A stretch of 64,000 nt of DNA from Aphelocoma coerulescens (lineage: Eukaryota; Chordata; Aves; Passeriformes; Corvidae). Shown piece after piece: positions 1 to 14,534 of this stretch. Each line of letters opens with the position of its first letter. Position 1 is the stretch's first letter. The translations under genes were made by a program, and so were the position numbers. The notes beneath the pieces were generated by a model. It was not told where the DNA came from, made no database searches, and saw only the letters and a program-made list of their open reading frames with translations. The stretch is from NCBI RefSeq assembly GCF_041296385.1, contig NC_091016.1, forward strand, positions 21,055,497 to 21,119,496. Direction: 5' to 3'.

Positions 1-3000
1 GCTTGGATTCGCAGCAGCCCAGCCTGTTCAGTCTGCACCTCCCGACGCCGGCTCTTGCAGCAGTGAGATCCCACTCCTTATCCCAGCCTTTGGAGGGGCT
101 GGAGCTCTCAGGCAAAGGCATTGTTGGATTCTGATGGAGCCAAGGTGCGTGTGCCTACACACAATTCTGTGGCACACACTCAGAGCAGACAATAGGGCTA
201 ATGACACTACCTCACTCCAGTAGATGGAAATGTAACTGCAGAGCACCTGGAAAGTGTCCAAGTCAATGGCAGAGAAAGGATTTCAGGAAAGATTTAGTCC
301 AATATTATTCATCAGCTAGAGCAGGACAGATAAGTGGACATTCACACGTGCCTTTTTCTTAAGTGGGACAAAGCCTGCTTTTCCAGGAAAAGAAAACCAA
401 CAAAACACACTCCTCATACTGCTGAAAACAGCATTTGTGCCTAATGAGATGTAAGGCAGAATGGATTGTTCCCACTCTCCCATGCTCTGTTTCATCTCCA
501 TAAACACAGCCAAAGTTAGCAGCCCATGAAGGTAAATACCACCACCACCAAGGTGTCTGTGATGAGCCATGATGTCCAAACATAGAGCTCTGTGTGAAAC
601 ACATCGATCCGACTAAGCGTGAAATCCTGGCACTGCTGAAGGCAGTGGAAATTCTGCCAATAATTTTGAGCAACGAAGGATTTTATCCTCATCTTCTAAT
701 TATAAAGAAGTCTTCTTTGAAATACAAAAGAAGGTAAAGGTTTTACCTCGTTTATATAATGCTTTAGTACTAAATATCATAAAGCTTGCTCTAAATTAAA
801 TTATGCAAAATTTTAGAAGTTACAATTTCCAGCTGAAAAGTGATCCCTTTAAGAAATATCTTCATGGATAAAAATTTAAAAGGGTGATCAGAACTCCTGT
901 TACTTTTACCATCAGAATTATTGCTACAGGGTTGAATACTTCTTAAGAGGATCTGCTTCTCATATGACAACAGACTAAGAGCTGGCAACAGAAGCATAGA
1001 TGTTAATTGCCAACATTTATTATACTACCAAGGTTTACATTTAGCAGCTGTCAACATTACTAACAACTGTAACAGAAATCAGAAAAAATGGAATTTTTGG
1101 TTGCCAGACGGGCAGCTGGTGCTTGATTTCCCTGCTATTGTTGTTCCTTGTTTATTTACTTTCAAAATGAGTTAAAAACAAATCTTTCACCAAGATTTGT
1201 TTAAGAATTCTCGTTCTTATTTATTTATTCTTTACCTAGCAAAGAGGAACTTATTAGTAGGCAACTACTAAAAAATAAATATTTTAAAGGATGTACTTCA
1301 AACTCTGATGCAATCCATTGCTTTTCAGCTTTGGTGAAGCTAGATTGCAGAGATATCAAAATTTAATGGGCTATCTTTTTTGCAGTACTCAAAACTACCT
1401 TTCAGAAAAGAAAAGAAAAAAAAATCCAGAGCTCAATAGTTTATTAACCTAAATATTATCAGGAAAAACAAGCTCGAATGCTTCAACCTAAAAATACGGT
1501 AACAAAGTGATGCTGCCATAGTAGTGTCATCATTTTCTTTTAAAAATCATATTACATACATTTATAAGTTGAGATATGGCTAAACTAATAAGCTTTACCC
1601 TGAACAGAGCTGCAGCACTTGTCAAGACTTCTTCATAACTTTATGTCTCAACAAAGTGAAAGGGATGGACCAATCCAGAGGAGCAATACTAGTTCAGTGG
1701 ATTAAGGATGTTCTCCATCCACCTGATTCAGCAATGTGCCCACAAGGGCAGTGGCAGACACCAAAGCCACATCCAAGTTAAAGGCCAGGGCTACGAAACA
1801 ATCTTCCAGGCTGCAGTGTCTGGCTTGCTGGCAAGTGCTTAGCCTAGAAAAGTCTGACATGGAAGGGCAATCTATGAATCACTTCAAGTTACTGGTTCCA
1901 GGTTCTACTGTAAGAGTTGAGAGCTACTGATTCACTGTCATACTTTGAAGATGTCTCACTCTCTGATAGCTGAAGAAAGACAAACAAACAAAAACAGCCA
2001 ACCAAATAAAAGGTGCTCTATGTCAGTGATGGGTTTTCCCAGAATGGAGGGAGGAGATGTCCTCTCCTGGGCACGTCTGACAGCTTCACATGTCAGAAGA
2101 ATGGCTGAGCGTGGGAACACATTCACACAACACATCTCAAAAGATGTTCCAGTCTTTTTATTTTCTTTTGACATCTTTCTTTTTTCATATTATAAACTTA
2201 CTATTATTTAAAACTTTGCAAACATAATCCTTTATGAAGCAAAATGAGTCTTACAGCATTTTTTAAGACTTAGTATCCTAATCCTTAAATCATAGTCTTT
2301 AGTATTGTGATTATGCACTGGCTAAATACATAGAGCCTGAAGAGATTTTCTACTTCTTTACATATCTTTTCCCATATGTGCTATTTATCTTAACCATTTT
2401 TAATTCCTTTTCCTTGTGCAATATATTTTTACTATACTTCTGATATTTCTCCCCAGTTTTCTTGCATAACATATTAATGAACCAAAAAGTAAGATTCAGA
2501 GTTGACATGCATTATAAAATGATAGTGTGCCTGCATTATGGTGGGCCAGAAGGACTTGTCATCCTGAATTTCAGTTGTTTCCTATTGGCATGAAGCCATC
2601 CTGTATGTTAGGACTCCAGAATCCCAAACTTTCTTGCCATCATTTGTCTACAGTTGAATCTTATGGGTGCTGTTCTCTCAGAGCCTGTTCGGCAATAGCA
2701 CATGGTGTCTTAAACGTGCCTCGTTTTATTCCTTGTGAATGAACAATTTAGTTCTGACTTTATCATAAGACCTTTGCATAGTTTCCAGAAACTATATTGT
2801 CAGGAAGGACAATAATTAGAAGAAGTGAGTGGAATTTGTGATTGCTTTTTTCACACTTGTTATTTGCCAGATTCCTGAAGGCCACGAAGCAAATTCACTA
2901 TTTTTCATTTGGAAACATGCCAGTGTTCCTCATGTTTAATCTTGGGCAGTTACTAGCCCTGACATACTTGCAAGCAGAAATAAAGGAACCCAAATTCCCT

Positions 3001-6000
3001 AAGCATGCCTTTTGTCTGCAAGCTTCATTACATCAAATGAATCAAGATTTCCAAAAATCGCCCAGACCCTCATGCATAGGACCAAAACTGAGCTGCCACC
3101 TGAAAACCCTCTCAAACATCACACCTTCGTGCCAGAGAAATCTACTTAGTGGAAACAGTTCAATTCTCAGGATGATTTCTTGAGACAAAAATAAATACTA
3201 CTGAAATTGCTAAATGACAACAAGACAGGGAGAAATCTTGGGTTAAACTAAATTTTGGACCGAGTTCTTAGAACATTTGGAAATTATATGTTTCTTCAGT
3301 GCCTTTTTCTTTCAGTAAGCAAAGGACTAAAAGGCTGAAGAACATAGGTACAAGGAAGCAATCTGAGTTACTAAAAGACTTGATTTTTCCACAGATTCCC
3401 TGCTCTGCCATTTTCACATGTCCTGCAAGTTAAACAGCTGATATTTGGACAGTGCTTTTAAAACTAACCATTCTTTAGGTGATTTGTAATCTCTCACAAT
3501 GATTTTATAGGCATCAGAATCTGAGCAGCTTAGCATGCAAATAGAAATTCACTATTTCCACCCTGTGCAAAATCCTGTCAAAAGCCCTTGCTCCTCATTG
3601 GATCTGCACTTGAAGGCAGAAAACCATAAAAGCAAACCCAGTAGCAAAAGGAAAAACTCACAGCTGTTCAGTGCACAGGTTTTTAGCTGTTTAATGTTAA
3701 TCAGTAATTTCCTAAGACGTTGATGCATTTCATTGTACATAGAAATATTTGTGTGTCAACAATAACATACAAAATGCAAGCCTAACCCAAGCATTTCATG
3801 GAATTCCTTTCTAGCCTGGCAAAATACCTTGCAGCCTAAAAGTTCTTTTAAACTTCATGGCAAAAGGAGCACTGCATTCAGCGCTTCAGTTGCACATAAT
3901 AGCACATTACTTATTAAACTATAACTATATTATTACAACTATTAGTTATAAAAGACAAATTTCTTGCATGGAAAGTTTGAAATTACTCCCTTGTTAGCAA
4001 CTAAACTGTCAAAGTTCATAAAATATGAAACATTACCAAAAATACTGAATGTGGCACTTTCAGTAAAACTACTAAAATGCTTTCATTGACACATAATTTC
4101 ATTTTTAGTTCACTATCTTAAAAGTACTCAAATTGCACAGGAACCTGCAGATATATTCAGAATGCACTGCACCGTAATAAGGACAGGATTTCTTGCCTGC
4201 TCTGAACTGCTGTCAAATGATATTCCAGTTTGCAAGCAGTGTCAGATCATTTTGCTTTCCAATACTTTGCTGTGTTTCATGAAAAAATATGAGAAAAGTA
4301 GTCAGATTTATTTTTCCTGCCTCAGATGTGAGCTAAGTTGTGCTTCTACCACATATCTGTTCAGAGTTCCCAAAAATACAGAAAAACAGACTAAATTTCT
4401 CCCCAGAAAGACAGTGATACAATTCACCAATCAAGCAAATTACATGGAATAGGAAAAAAAGTGGATGCTCAGTTACTGATGGCAGACTGAGGCCATAAAA
4501 ATACAATAAAACATCTCTGTTTATTACCTTTTTATGGGAGTGTTTTGACTTTGGATTTCAGTATCCAACAGAAAAACAGATCCATTATAGAGCTGCAATT
4601 AGCATGTGTGTCTTTTGCCTAAATCTTCCCTGTTCCTCAAGAAGCTCTGCAGACATATCCCAGCGTGTCTCTGCTTTAATCAAAGCATGTCAGCCAAGAT
4701 GCACAGAGGCCAAGCAGGAGCTAAATGCCCTGGCTGTCCCCAGAGTTTCTCTGTGTGTGCTCCCTGCTCAGGAGGTCACAGATGGAATTGGATGAGGGAC
4801 ACTCATCAAATTTGACTTTTGTTGAATTAGGTTTCTTTCTGCACATTTGTCCTGAATAACCTGCTTCAGTCCCTCCCAAGAGCCAGGCTTCCTCCAGACT
4901 TTGCCTCTGTCTCCCTGATTCCTGGCAGCAGTCTCACAAATCAGGGAGCACTCACTCCACTACATTTTCTGACTTTTTTGACATATTTTCTTCTAAAAAT
5001 AAACCAGCTCCTCTTGTTGCAGTGAAGCAGAAGGATGACCACAGAAGGACGCATCATCCCAATATTTTGAAGCCTTCATGAACTACATCATTAAGTGATG
5101 ACAGTAATTTGCTCAGCACAGCTCCCTTCTACTGCACATCTTGGATGCATTTTGTCTGTAGCTAAAGTAGGTTGTGTTTGTTGACTCACTGTGGATTCAG
5201 CTTTTCCCCACATGCTGTACATCTGCTGCACATGCCTGCACAGCCCCCACCCTTCAACACCCACAGCACACTGACATACTGAGTAACAACACGTGGAAGG
5301 TTTCTATTGAACTCATGCATTAAAAAAAAAAATCCCAACCTGATTATTATTTTCCAACTCCAAACCAAATCTGCAAGATTTATTTAATACAAGCCATTCT
5401 TTTCATTTGAAAGTAGTTTTTGCTACTGTAACTCTCCTAAGAAATTCAGATCAAATGACACCCTTTCAAGTAAATTTTCAGGTTTTTTCACCATTTCTTT
5501 TCCTTATTGAATGCTTTTAATACACCCTGGCCCTAATCCTACAATTCGCTAAACTTGCCAGCTGCTAATTTTTATGTGCAACTAAAACCTGTTAGTAATT
5601 GGCACATAGCACTTCATTCATATGAAGGAAATCTGTCAAACATTTTTGTTATAATGTAACATGAAAGCAAAAATAAGAGTCTCTGAAGTTCCATAGACTG
5701 AAGTATCTCTCTGTATTGGGAAACTCAGCATTTTCTAAGAAATATTCCAACAGAAGAAGAAGATGGAAGGAATGATTTCTATCCTTTAGAGGACAGCATA
5801 GGTGAAACAATTGTGAACATAAGCTCAGATGGGGCATATAACCTCCCTAATTATTTTCTTTTTGAAGAAGCTGGACAGGACTTGATTTTAGAGAGATGAA
5901 CAGGTAAGCTTATTTCTGTGTTTTGTTATGTAGGTTTTGTACAATACTGAGCAAAATCCGATTATCCATGTGAAAATAAGAATGATGATCCTTCCCTTTC

Positions 6001-7042
6001 TCCCACATTTATTGTCCTTTAGCTGTTTATTCTGCAAACTGCTGCAGGCCTCTCTCTTGACATTACAACAAAAGGAATAGCAACATAGTCATGAGTATTA
6101 AAATTAATGAGAATTTTAAGATCAAACCAAAAAAATATTACAAACAGACGAATATAAACCTATATGCCCACATTTATCCACAGCAGAAAACAAAACTTAA
6201 TTCTTGAATTAGTGCATAAGCATACTACCTGTCAGAGTTTCAGGTAGATTTTACAGTGAAGTATCTTGCTCAGGACTGCATATATTTCCCTCCCCATACA
6301 TAATTAAAGTTATTCCTATTTTACATTCCATAAATATGCACTGATGCAAGAGGGAATATAGAACACTCTCTTTCCAAGATGCTGACAGGACCAAGCAGAA
6401 CCTCATAAGGGATCCCTTCAAAGATCATCTTCTCATTGCCAGAGAAACAAATTTAAATGATCTTATATGAGCCTACTGTTAGCAATTGCACTCCTGAATT
6501 ATGCATGATCCTTGACTGCTCATAATATGAACAAACGACAGAGTTTCATTAGTACATTTCAATTACTGCAGCCATTCTTACTCCATGTTTGTTACAGTTA
6601 ATTTTCATTTTTAGAACATCCTTGTACATTTGCTATCAGCAATGATGCCATGCTCAAAAAAAGGCTTATTAGATGCCTTATGCATTCTCTCTGTGCTTCC
6701 CCAAAGTGTACAAATATAACTATAAATTCTAGAAAATTCTGCAACTTTATTTCACATACCACTGGTCTTCTGGTGCCTGTAGGAATAATTTTTGCCTAAA
6801 CGAGAGTTTGAATTTAATCCAGTATCTGAAACTTGTGAAGCATTAATGTCACTTGATCTTTGTAGGAGTTAGACATACACATTACCACAGTACCTGCAAA
6901 ATATAGCAAGACATATGTTAACTATAGCCTCATTTTGACCACCTGTCAAAAATCTTAACACAAAATATGCCAGAAATTAAGTTGCCACTGGTCAAAAAGA
7001 AAAAATTAATTATGCAACAGCATTTGCCTGCTGCTGATAACA

Positions 7043-7073
7043 AGTATTTTGGAGTATTTTTGGAGTATTTTAG
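7043..7073. repeat. three tandem copies of AGTATTTTGG
   Basis: AGTATTTTGG, AGTATTTTTGG and AGTATTTTAG follow one another, a 10-11 bp minisatellite seed. Confidence 0.85.
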
Positions 7074-10000
7074 TTAAAGTGATGGTAGTCAAGGGAATAG
7101 ACCTGAACTCTTTGGTGGAGTCAATACAGTTGTGCTAATGAAGGAACATTTCTTCCTCCACCCATCTTCCAGAACCAGGAAAGGACTTGATCCTCTCTTG
7201 TTTGGGTTAATCATTGTCAAAGTCAGTTTCTGCCCTAGAAAACTGTAGGACACCATTTCTGAAAGGCAGGGGTCCCTCCTGTCCAGGTGGCTGACAGCTA
7301 AGCAGCCAGCAGGACCCATGGAGCCTCTTGGAGGGCTTTGGTACAGCTACTTACCCCACATCAGGGCTCCTCTAGTGAAGCAGATCTCCCTTGTGTTCCC
7401 ACTCTGGCCAAGATGGGAGCCAAAGCATGATGTCTAAGCATTCCTAAACTGGCTGTCTTTGGGACAAAGCCACACTGAGCTTCAGGAGCGCTCTTGTCAC
7501 CAGCAGACATTCAGCAGTTCCCTGAACCAGACTAATGGCAGCCTGAAGAAAAATCAGCTGAAATATGTGTAGCCTTGGTTGAGCTCCCCTGCACCACCCC
7601 TTCCTCACTACAGACCTGCCTTTCCTGAGCTGCAATTCTTGCTAACTCGGGTGTAGTCGATACATAAGTGGGGACTGTGCACTAAGATTGAGCACAGCTC
7701 CACTCCAGCCAAATTCCCACTGGTTCGCACTCGATGAGGAGTGCAAGTCTGCAGTCTAAAGGAAAACTACCTCTACCACCCAAATTTGGACAAGTGTGTC
7801 TGGGAGCCAGGGATTTCCCACTAAATTTGCCAGAGCAGGTGACCTTGCAGAGGCAGAGGTGAGCCAGATACTGCTGGGTCTCACCACAGCATACATCACA
7901 CAACATGCTACCTCCTGCAATCCAACACCAGCTTCGGCCAAGCTCATTTTCTATTCCACACCATTTCCTCCTGAGGTTTCTCATCAATAAATAAAGAGAC
8001 ATGCTGCTACCACAGCTGCTCTGCACCTACCTAACCCTTTATTAACTTACAGGCACACAGGCACAGGCAGCCTCCCATCCCTAAAACCCCCACCGCTGGC
8101 AGAGCGACACTGATAGAACAGAGATACCATCAGTGTCCAAGAGTTGTCTGCTTGCATGTTAATGGTTAGAATTCTCTCAGCACCACCATGGTAAATCTCC
8201 ATTTCAAATGCTGATCCATACAAATTTAGAACTGCAATAAAACATTTAACTTCCTAGATTATAAAAATAGCTCAGGTTTTAAAGCTGTCAGAGAAGTAAG
8301 AACGAAAGCATGAATTAGTGGGTGCAGAGAAAGCCAGACAAGAAATATCCATGTTCAATGAAGACAGTTTCAGATCCTTATCAACATAAAAGTTGAGTAA
8401 TTAGATTAAGCAGTAAAAATTCTGAAAGCAGCCTGAAATGCCATTAATTTGACAATAAGAATGTGCACGAGGAATATGGGAGAATTTGGATTATCTGTCT
8501 GGGTAAGATATTGAGAAAAACTTGAGCCTGTCTGCTCTGTGCTGGGTGACTGCCTGAGCCCATTTTCTGTCCAACAGGACAAGCATCTGCTCCCTCCCCA
8601 ACACTGACCAGACACAGCACCCTCTGAACAAGGAAAACTGCAGGTGTTGATAGAACCTGGGAATTCCCAAGATAAATTTTGACTTCAGAAAGCCAGCACA
8701 GAAACCCAATGGAGAAAATTCTAGAACAAGTTTCATTTCAGTTCTCTTTCTTCTGCTTGGCATTAGAAACACCACATTTGAAAGAGCACCCACATTTTAG
8801 CAAAGGAAGGAGAGCCACCTTGAGTTGCATGCCCAAACTAAGCTTTTTTAGATCAGTTTGTTGGCCATTTATGTTTTCATTTCAACCTTAGGCCAAGTAA
8901 AAATGCATCTAGCATGAAAATAAATACGATCTCATATACACAGGTTCCAGACATTAAAATATCAGCTTTAAGTTTCCTAGTGCATAATTCAAGTGAGTTT
9001 GAAGACCACCAGTGTTTCAATCCAGCTTCAAATCACCAGGAACACTAAAGTTTTCCAATCCATAATTAAAATATCTCACTTTCACTGAAAATAAGTGTAA
9101 CCCAAATAGAGATGGACAACAACCAGGTGTATTAATTAACCACTTAACCAATAATGCATACAGCTGTAAAGGTCTGGCTAGATCATTACCCACTTCTGCC
9201 TTCATTAGAATTTATTCCCTCCCTCTATGGGCCCTGTCTCTCCCACCAGCATTTCCACTGTACTCCACAAGAAAACTGAGCATGAGTTTCCTTCATTTTT
9301 CTAAAAAACATCTCCAAATTGCTCACTGAGCACATAGCTTCCCAAAGTATTTAACATGACCTTCAACTGTTTATTCACAAAACAGTTCTGCTGAAATGCC
9401 CACAAAAGTCAGCTAACCTGGGCTGATCCTGCAACAGTCTACAAAAACTGGTACTAGATTCTTTCATCCATAGACCCAGAAGGTTGTACACTTCTATTAG
9501 TTTACCTACATTATGCTCTCTCATTTTTGTTAATACACTCATTATATGCAAATATAAGCTATTGCTTTAATTAATGTAATTCAAATTATAACTATAAATA
9601 GTGAGGTTATTTAGGAAGACTGACTGGTGCTGTCATGATCATAAATCTCTTCAATATCATCAACTTCAAAATAATAAAAGCAAGATTGTCAAGAACCAAT
9701 AAATAAACAAATAAAGTCAGTTTACATTTGACAACTCAGTAACCTCTGCATCCCAGAAAATCTCTACAGGTGACTTTGGAAAAAAGAGCATGACCTCCCC
9801 AGGCACTAAAGAGGCTTTCTGGAAAATACATGCTTTATCTCTATGTTTATGTTGGCCTTGTACTTTCATAACCTTTTCATAAAGCATGATTGCAGCCTTG
9901 ATCTTTTTACAACAGATTTTAATTAGAATTACTGATGAATTTATTATAATTTCTTCTCTACATGAAAGCAGTTTTAGTTTGCAGTTGCTATATGCTGGGT

Positions 10001-11393
10001 TATGTTTGCTTATGTATTTTATTTTTGGCCTTGGTGATCATTTCTACAGATCCTAACAGAAACAGATTTCAAACTCAATATTGGAGACAGAAATAAAATA
10101 ACAGTGAGAGTGATGTTCCATACACTTCTGCTTGACAAAGTGCACCCATTTCATCAAGAGTTAACTCAAAATGCTTACTAATGCAAATAATCCACTCACA
10201 GCATGAGATGACTTCAGCAAGTGCTCATATGTAATGTTTAATGTTTACCTAGGTTTACAGATAGCAAGAATTTGGTTCTACAAAATGAACAATTACAAGA
10301 TCAGTTTATGCAAGTATCAGTTTCTCTTCAATATATGACCATCACTGTTATGTGTTACAGCCAAAATTACAGACTCATTCTGAATGTCACTGTCAGAATT
10401 GCAATCACAATTACTAGGGCAGTTTAAAAAGAAGCCCTCTTATTATCATTTCCTGGTTTGTTTGGGTTTTTTTTTAATTATTATTTTTTGCCTGGACAGA
10501 TTCTTCTAGTGAATCCAATAAAATGCAATACTGTAATTCACAGCTGCAATGCTAATGGCTAGAGAAAGAGGAAACCATTAAGAGACAGCCTCTCTGCTGC
10601 TGAAAGCTGCTAATAATCCCACTATTCCTCATTTTTATGACTGCATATTTTATGAATGATAATATGCTCATTACATATTGCCATAAATATTTTGGTTTAG
10701 CAATGAAAATAGGCATCAATAAAGTATATACCCTAGAAGCTACTCTGCTAATACTTCAGTGTCTCCTAATGTATATCATGGTGATATTTTCCCCTGGCCC
10801 CCCACACTGGGTAACTATGTGAACTATTATTTTTAGCTGGAAGAAGTTAGTGCATAACTTATACACTATCTGCAGCTATAAACCAGTTTTGTCAGATGCC
10901 TGAAATCATACTGAATCTGCCTCATTAATTTTCCCCCTACTGTACAATATAGCCATCCAATATATTAATATTCCTACAGCTTACATGGTCTTGACCCAAC
11001 AAAGCAATGAGAATACTGTAAATTCTGCATCTGAGCACTACTCCTAGTACTGTGTACTTTTAGCTTCACTCAAGCTATTACAATCATAGGTGGATGTAAT
11101 TCAAGGTACTTAAGAATTGAGGGCAAGCTATAAAACCCACTGAATTTTAAAAGCTATTTTAACCTATTTGGAAATACTTTCTTTTCAGCTTCATATATCT
11201 CAGGTCTCTCTATTAGCCTGGAAATTCAGAAGTACCAGAGCTTTTAATCACCTCTGCTGCAACTTGAAACCGATGCCATTCCTTCCTCCTGGTAAAATAA
11301 ACTCTTATTAACCATTCTTTTGAATGACAACTCCTAGTACTAATTTTAATACAATAAACTTTGGCAACCTACTTTTAAATTTCATCAAGCTTT

Positions 11394-11447
11394 GGGGTTT
11401 TTTTGTTTGGTTGGTTTTTTTGGTTTTTTTTTTTTGGTTGTTTTTTT
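11394..11447. repeat. T/G-rich simple repeat
   Basis: Interrupted runs of T with GG or G (TTTGG-type units), ending in T7 and then A6. It is the complement-type composition of the A/C-rich tracts at 12211 and 14474. Confidence 0.9.
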
Positions 11448-12210
11448 AAAAAATTTGGTTAGCACATATTACAGCAATAGCTCTCTTATACCATTTGTGA
11501 GCCAATTAAACCAATTTTCAAAATTATCTGGTAACTTGGTACAAGCCAGGCTAGGCTTGTTCCCCTAAGGAAACTAGGAAAAAGCAGCATAACTGCTGGG
11601 TTAGAACTAGTTTATGCAGCTGAATTGGGGTAATAAACTGGCATACAATTGTTGTTAAGCTCCAAAAAATCAACATAAAATAGTACTTAAATGTGAAAAG
11701 CACTGTGGGATTTCTGCTCTAATTAGTGTGCTGCTTTATCAGAAGAGTATATGGTAACTAAAAATGAAGATTTTGCCAGGTTAAAAAGACAAAAGCAAGG
11801 AGACCTACTCTTGGATTTCTATTTCTATTTCATGCATCTTCAAAAGACTGTTCTGCAAGCACAATTAACTCAGCTGTTTTGCTACTGATTTGACTCTGAT
11901 GCTTCTCTATCCCTTCCATACCAACTGTCCCCTCTCAAGACCCCCACAGCCTCTCAAAAAACTTACTTTTCTACTTTCTCCATGTATATCCTTCTTTCTT
12001 GTTTTTCCAGCGATATTCTGTCTTTCCCTGTCAATAAAAGACAGTAAATGTCTTCCCCAGGTTGGAGTCACACACAGACTGGCCAGAATGTTCCACTACT
12101 GATTGATCATTCAGCTACTGCCAAAAAGGACAGATCGTATCTGAGCTTTCCTTACCTTTCTCCCAGCGGGAGATTAACAGGTCTCCCTCCATTACTGAAC
12201 TGCTGATTTT

Positions 12211-12312
12211 CAACAAAAGAAAATAAAAAAAGGAAAAACCCAAACAAAAAAAAAAAAAAAAAAAAACCAAAAAACAACCAAACAAAAAAAAACCCAAACC
12301 AAAACAGAAAAA
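12211..12312. repeat. A/C-rich simple repeat with A21
   Basis: About 100 bp of A runs broken by C, CC or CCC, including a run of 21 A at 12246-12266. It could be a mutated poly(A)-like tract. No retroposon body is recognisable upstream of it. Confidence 0.9.
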
Positions 12313-13696
12313 TAGGCAAGAATTTAGTACATTTGATACCTTCTACTAAATTTTTCTAAAACGAGGTTCAAATGCTGCTGGAGAAAAAATAGGATTGACT
12401 GGTGGACATGATGATTCCAGACACATGTTTTCTTCAGAAATCAAACTCCTTTCCTGGAAAATCCAAAACCTCCATCAGCCATAATGGACTTTTTAAACTA
12501 CCACGATAATAAAACAGCATTTCTAGCCAAGGCATCAACCCCCTCAAACTAGAAAATACAGGAAAAAAAAAAAAATCTTGCTGCTAGAAGTATAAGCAAA
12601 CGTTACACTGTTTTGTCTTTTTCATTTACTTTCCAGGTAGAGCAGGCATATTTTATCTTGGCCAAGGGAAAACTGTCATGGTTATCAAGATGCATTGTGC
12701 TGGTCATCTTCTGCCCGGCCCTACACCTTGCCCAAGGCTCAGAACTGAGAGACAAACACAAAAACATGGGCTTAATTCCAAAAATTAATTTAAAGTAATA
12801 AAAAAAAAGGTTACTACCCTAGGGACATTTAAATGAATAATAAAACTGTTACATTACTGACTTTATCTGGAGAGGTCAGCATTTCTCTTTGGGGTCTGTG
12901 TTGTAAATCAAGCTACAAATCAAGCAAAACAATAACCTGTCATACTTTGCATTAATGTCTGATGGACAAAATAGTCCTCCTGAGCATTTGGTTCTTACAT
13001 GTAACAGCCTAGAAAGATACTCAAGTCCATGTAACACTGCAAGGTGCTACAGACAAACACACAGCTGCACAGGCAAAAATAGGAGCTACAGTGGTTCAAG
13101 CCAAAATAGCGGAGGATGTGATAAATCAGAAAACAGCAAACCCAAAAAACTTAAATCAAACCACTCCCACAAAAAAATCCCAATATATCCTTTGATTTAC
13201 ACATTGCCCAAGGTACTGCTGAAAACCAGGAAAGCAAAGCTCATCACTTGCATTGCAAGAACAAACCTCAGTTTAGGGCTGATCATTGAGGAAAATTGTA
13301 TGTATGAGTGTAAAAGTCTCCTATTTATGACCCAGCAGTTGCTCTAAAACCATGCAACAGCAGTAATGGACAAAAATCCCTCCATAGCAATAACCGTGTA
13401 ATTTTTTTTTCCCCTACCATTAATAATATTTTGGTTTAATGTTCTACAAGTTTTATTCTCATTAAAAGTGCCTTTTAAAAAGTATGTCTAAAGATGATCA
13501 GCATTTCCAGTAAATCCAAAATGCAAGCTTGGAATATTTGACCATTAAAATTCTGCTAAAAGTTGCACGGAACAACTCAAACTCCGAGAAAACTTGGCAA
13601 GTAAAACTATTTACTTTTTAAGAACTGGGGGCAAAAAGGGTCCTTGAGTCCTCCAGGTAGGTGACACACACAAGAGAATTTGACCTTGTCCATTTT

Positions 13697-13717
13697 TTGT
13701 TGTTGTTGTTGTTGTTG
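13697..13717. repeat. (TTG)7 microsatellite
   Basis: Seven consecutive TTG units flanked by T runs, followed by TTTTTACAGGGC. The trailing polypyrimidine-CAG looks like an acceptor on the plus strand, but nothing exon-like follows and the gene runs on the other strand. Confidence 0.9.
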
Positions 13718-14473
13718 TTTTTACAGGGCTGTTTGACATACAACTTTATTTGGTAGCAGCTTGGCTGAATTAAAAACAAACAACATCACTTTAGGCTGTT
13801 AATGCTGATTGGGGCAATAAACTGTATATTGAGAAAGAAAAGCGCGCCAGTGTTTTCCGTTTAGGAACTGCCAGAAAGAAACACCCATTAAAAATTTAAG
13901 TTGCCAGTTCTTGCTTCAGTTTTGGGTAAATATCAGATGCTGAATGCTTTTCCAAGAAAACATACTAGAGAATTCAAGTTCAGAGTGCTGAAGTCTCCAT
14001 GCCAGGGCATGTACTCCACACTTATCCCACACTCCTTTTTCCTATCACCAATGTGGCAGAAAGCCTCTGAACAGTGCAAGAGTCTGTTCCCTATCTGCTA
14101 ACATTAACAAGAGCCAAGTGTAACATGAAATTTTTACTTCTTGAAAGCCTTACCCTGTGCCCACAGCTATTTGAAATAACCAGCAGATGTCAAGATGAGA
14201 AAAAGTAGTTCTGGGGGAAGGGATCTGGAGGGAAGTTAATTCAGAGCTCTGTCTTTGGAGGTATAGGACAAATGACTGGTTTGACTTTTTCAAAAATTAT
14301 TTTTAATTTCTCAGTGACCTCTTACTCCATTTTTCCAAATAGTCTTCAAAAGATGAAATTATTTTCTTCCTCTTAAAAGCATCCTCAAACTTTATGATTG
14401 ATCCTTCCAGTATAATTTCTTGGTGATCTCACCAAAATACCAAGTATTTAGTCTTCATTAAAGTCATGGAAAT

Positions 14474-14534
14474 TAAAAAACAAAACAAAAACAAGAACAA
14501 AAAAAACCCACCAAAAAAACAACCAAAACCAACC
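14474..14534. repeat. A/C-rich simple repeat
   Basis: AAAAC and AACC-type units (CAAAACAAAAACAAGAAC and following), similar in composition to 12211-12312. Confidence 0.85.

Noticed and set aside
12955..13347. 130-codon plus-strand ORF
   Set aside because: No recognisable domain, low-complexity Lys/Ser/Asn content, opposite to NRXN1 and inside its intron. Length is plausible by chance in 64 kb.
13697..13735. (TTG)7 followed by TTTTTACAGGGC, looking like a plus-strand splice acceptor
   Set aside because: Simple repeat with no open, conserved or donor-bounded segment after it; NRXN1 is on the other strand.
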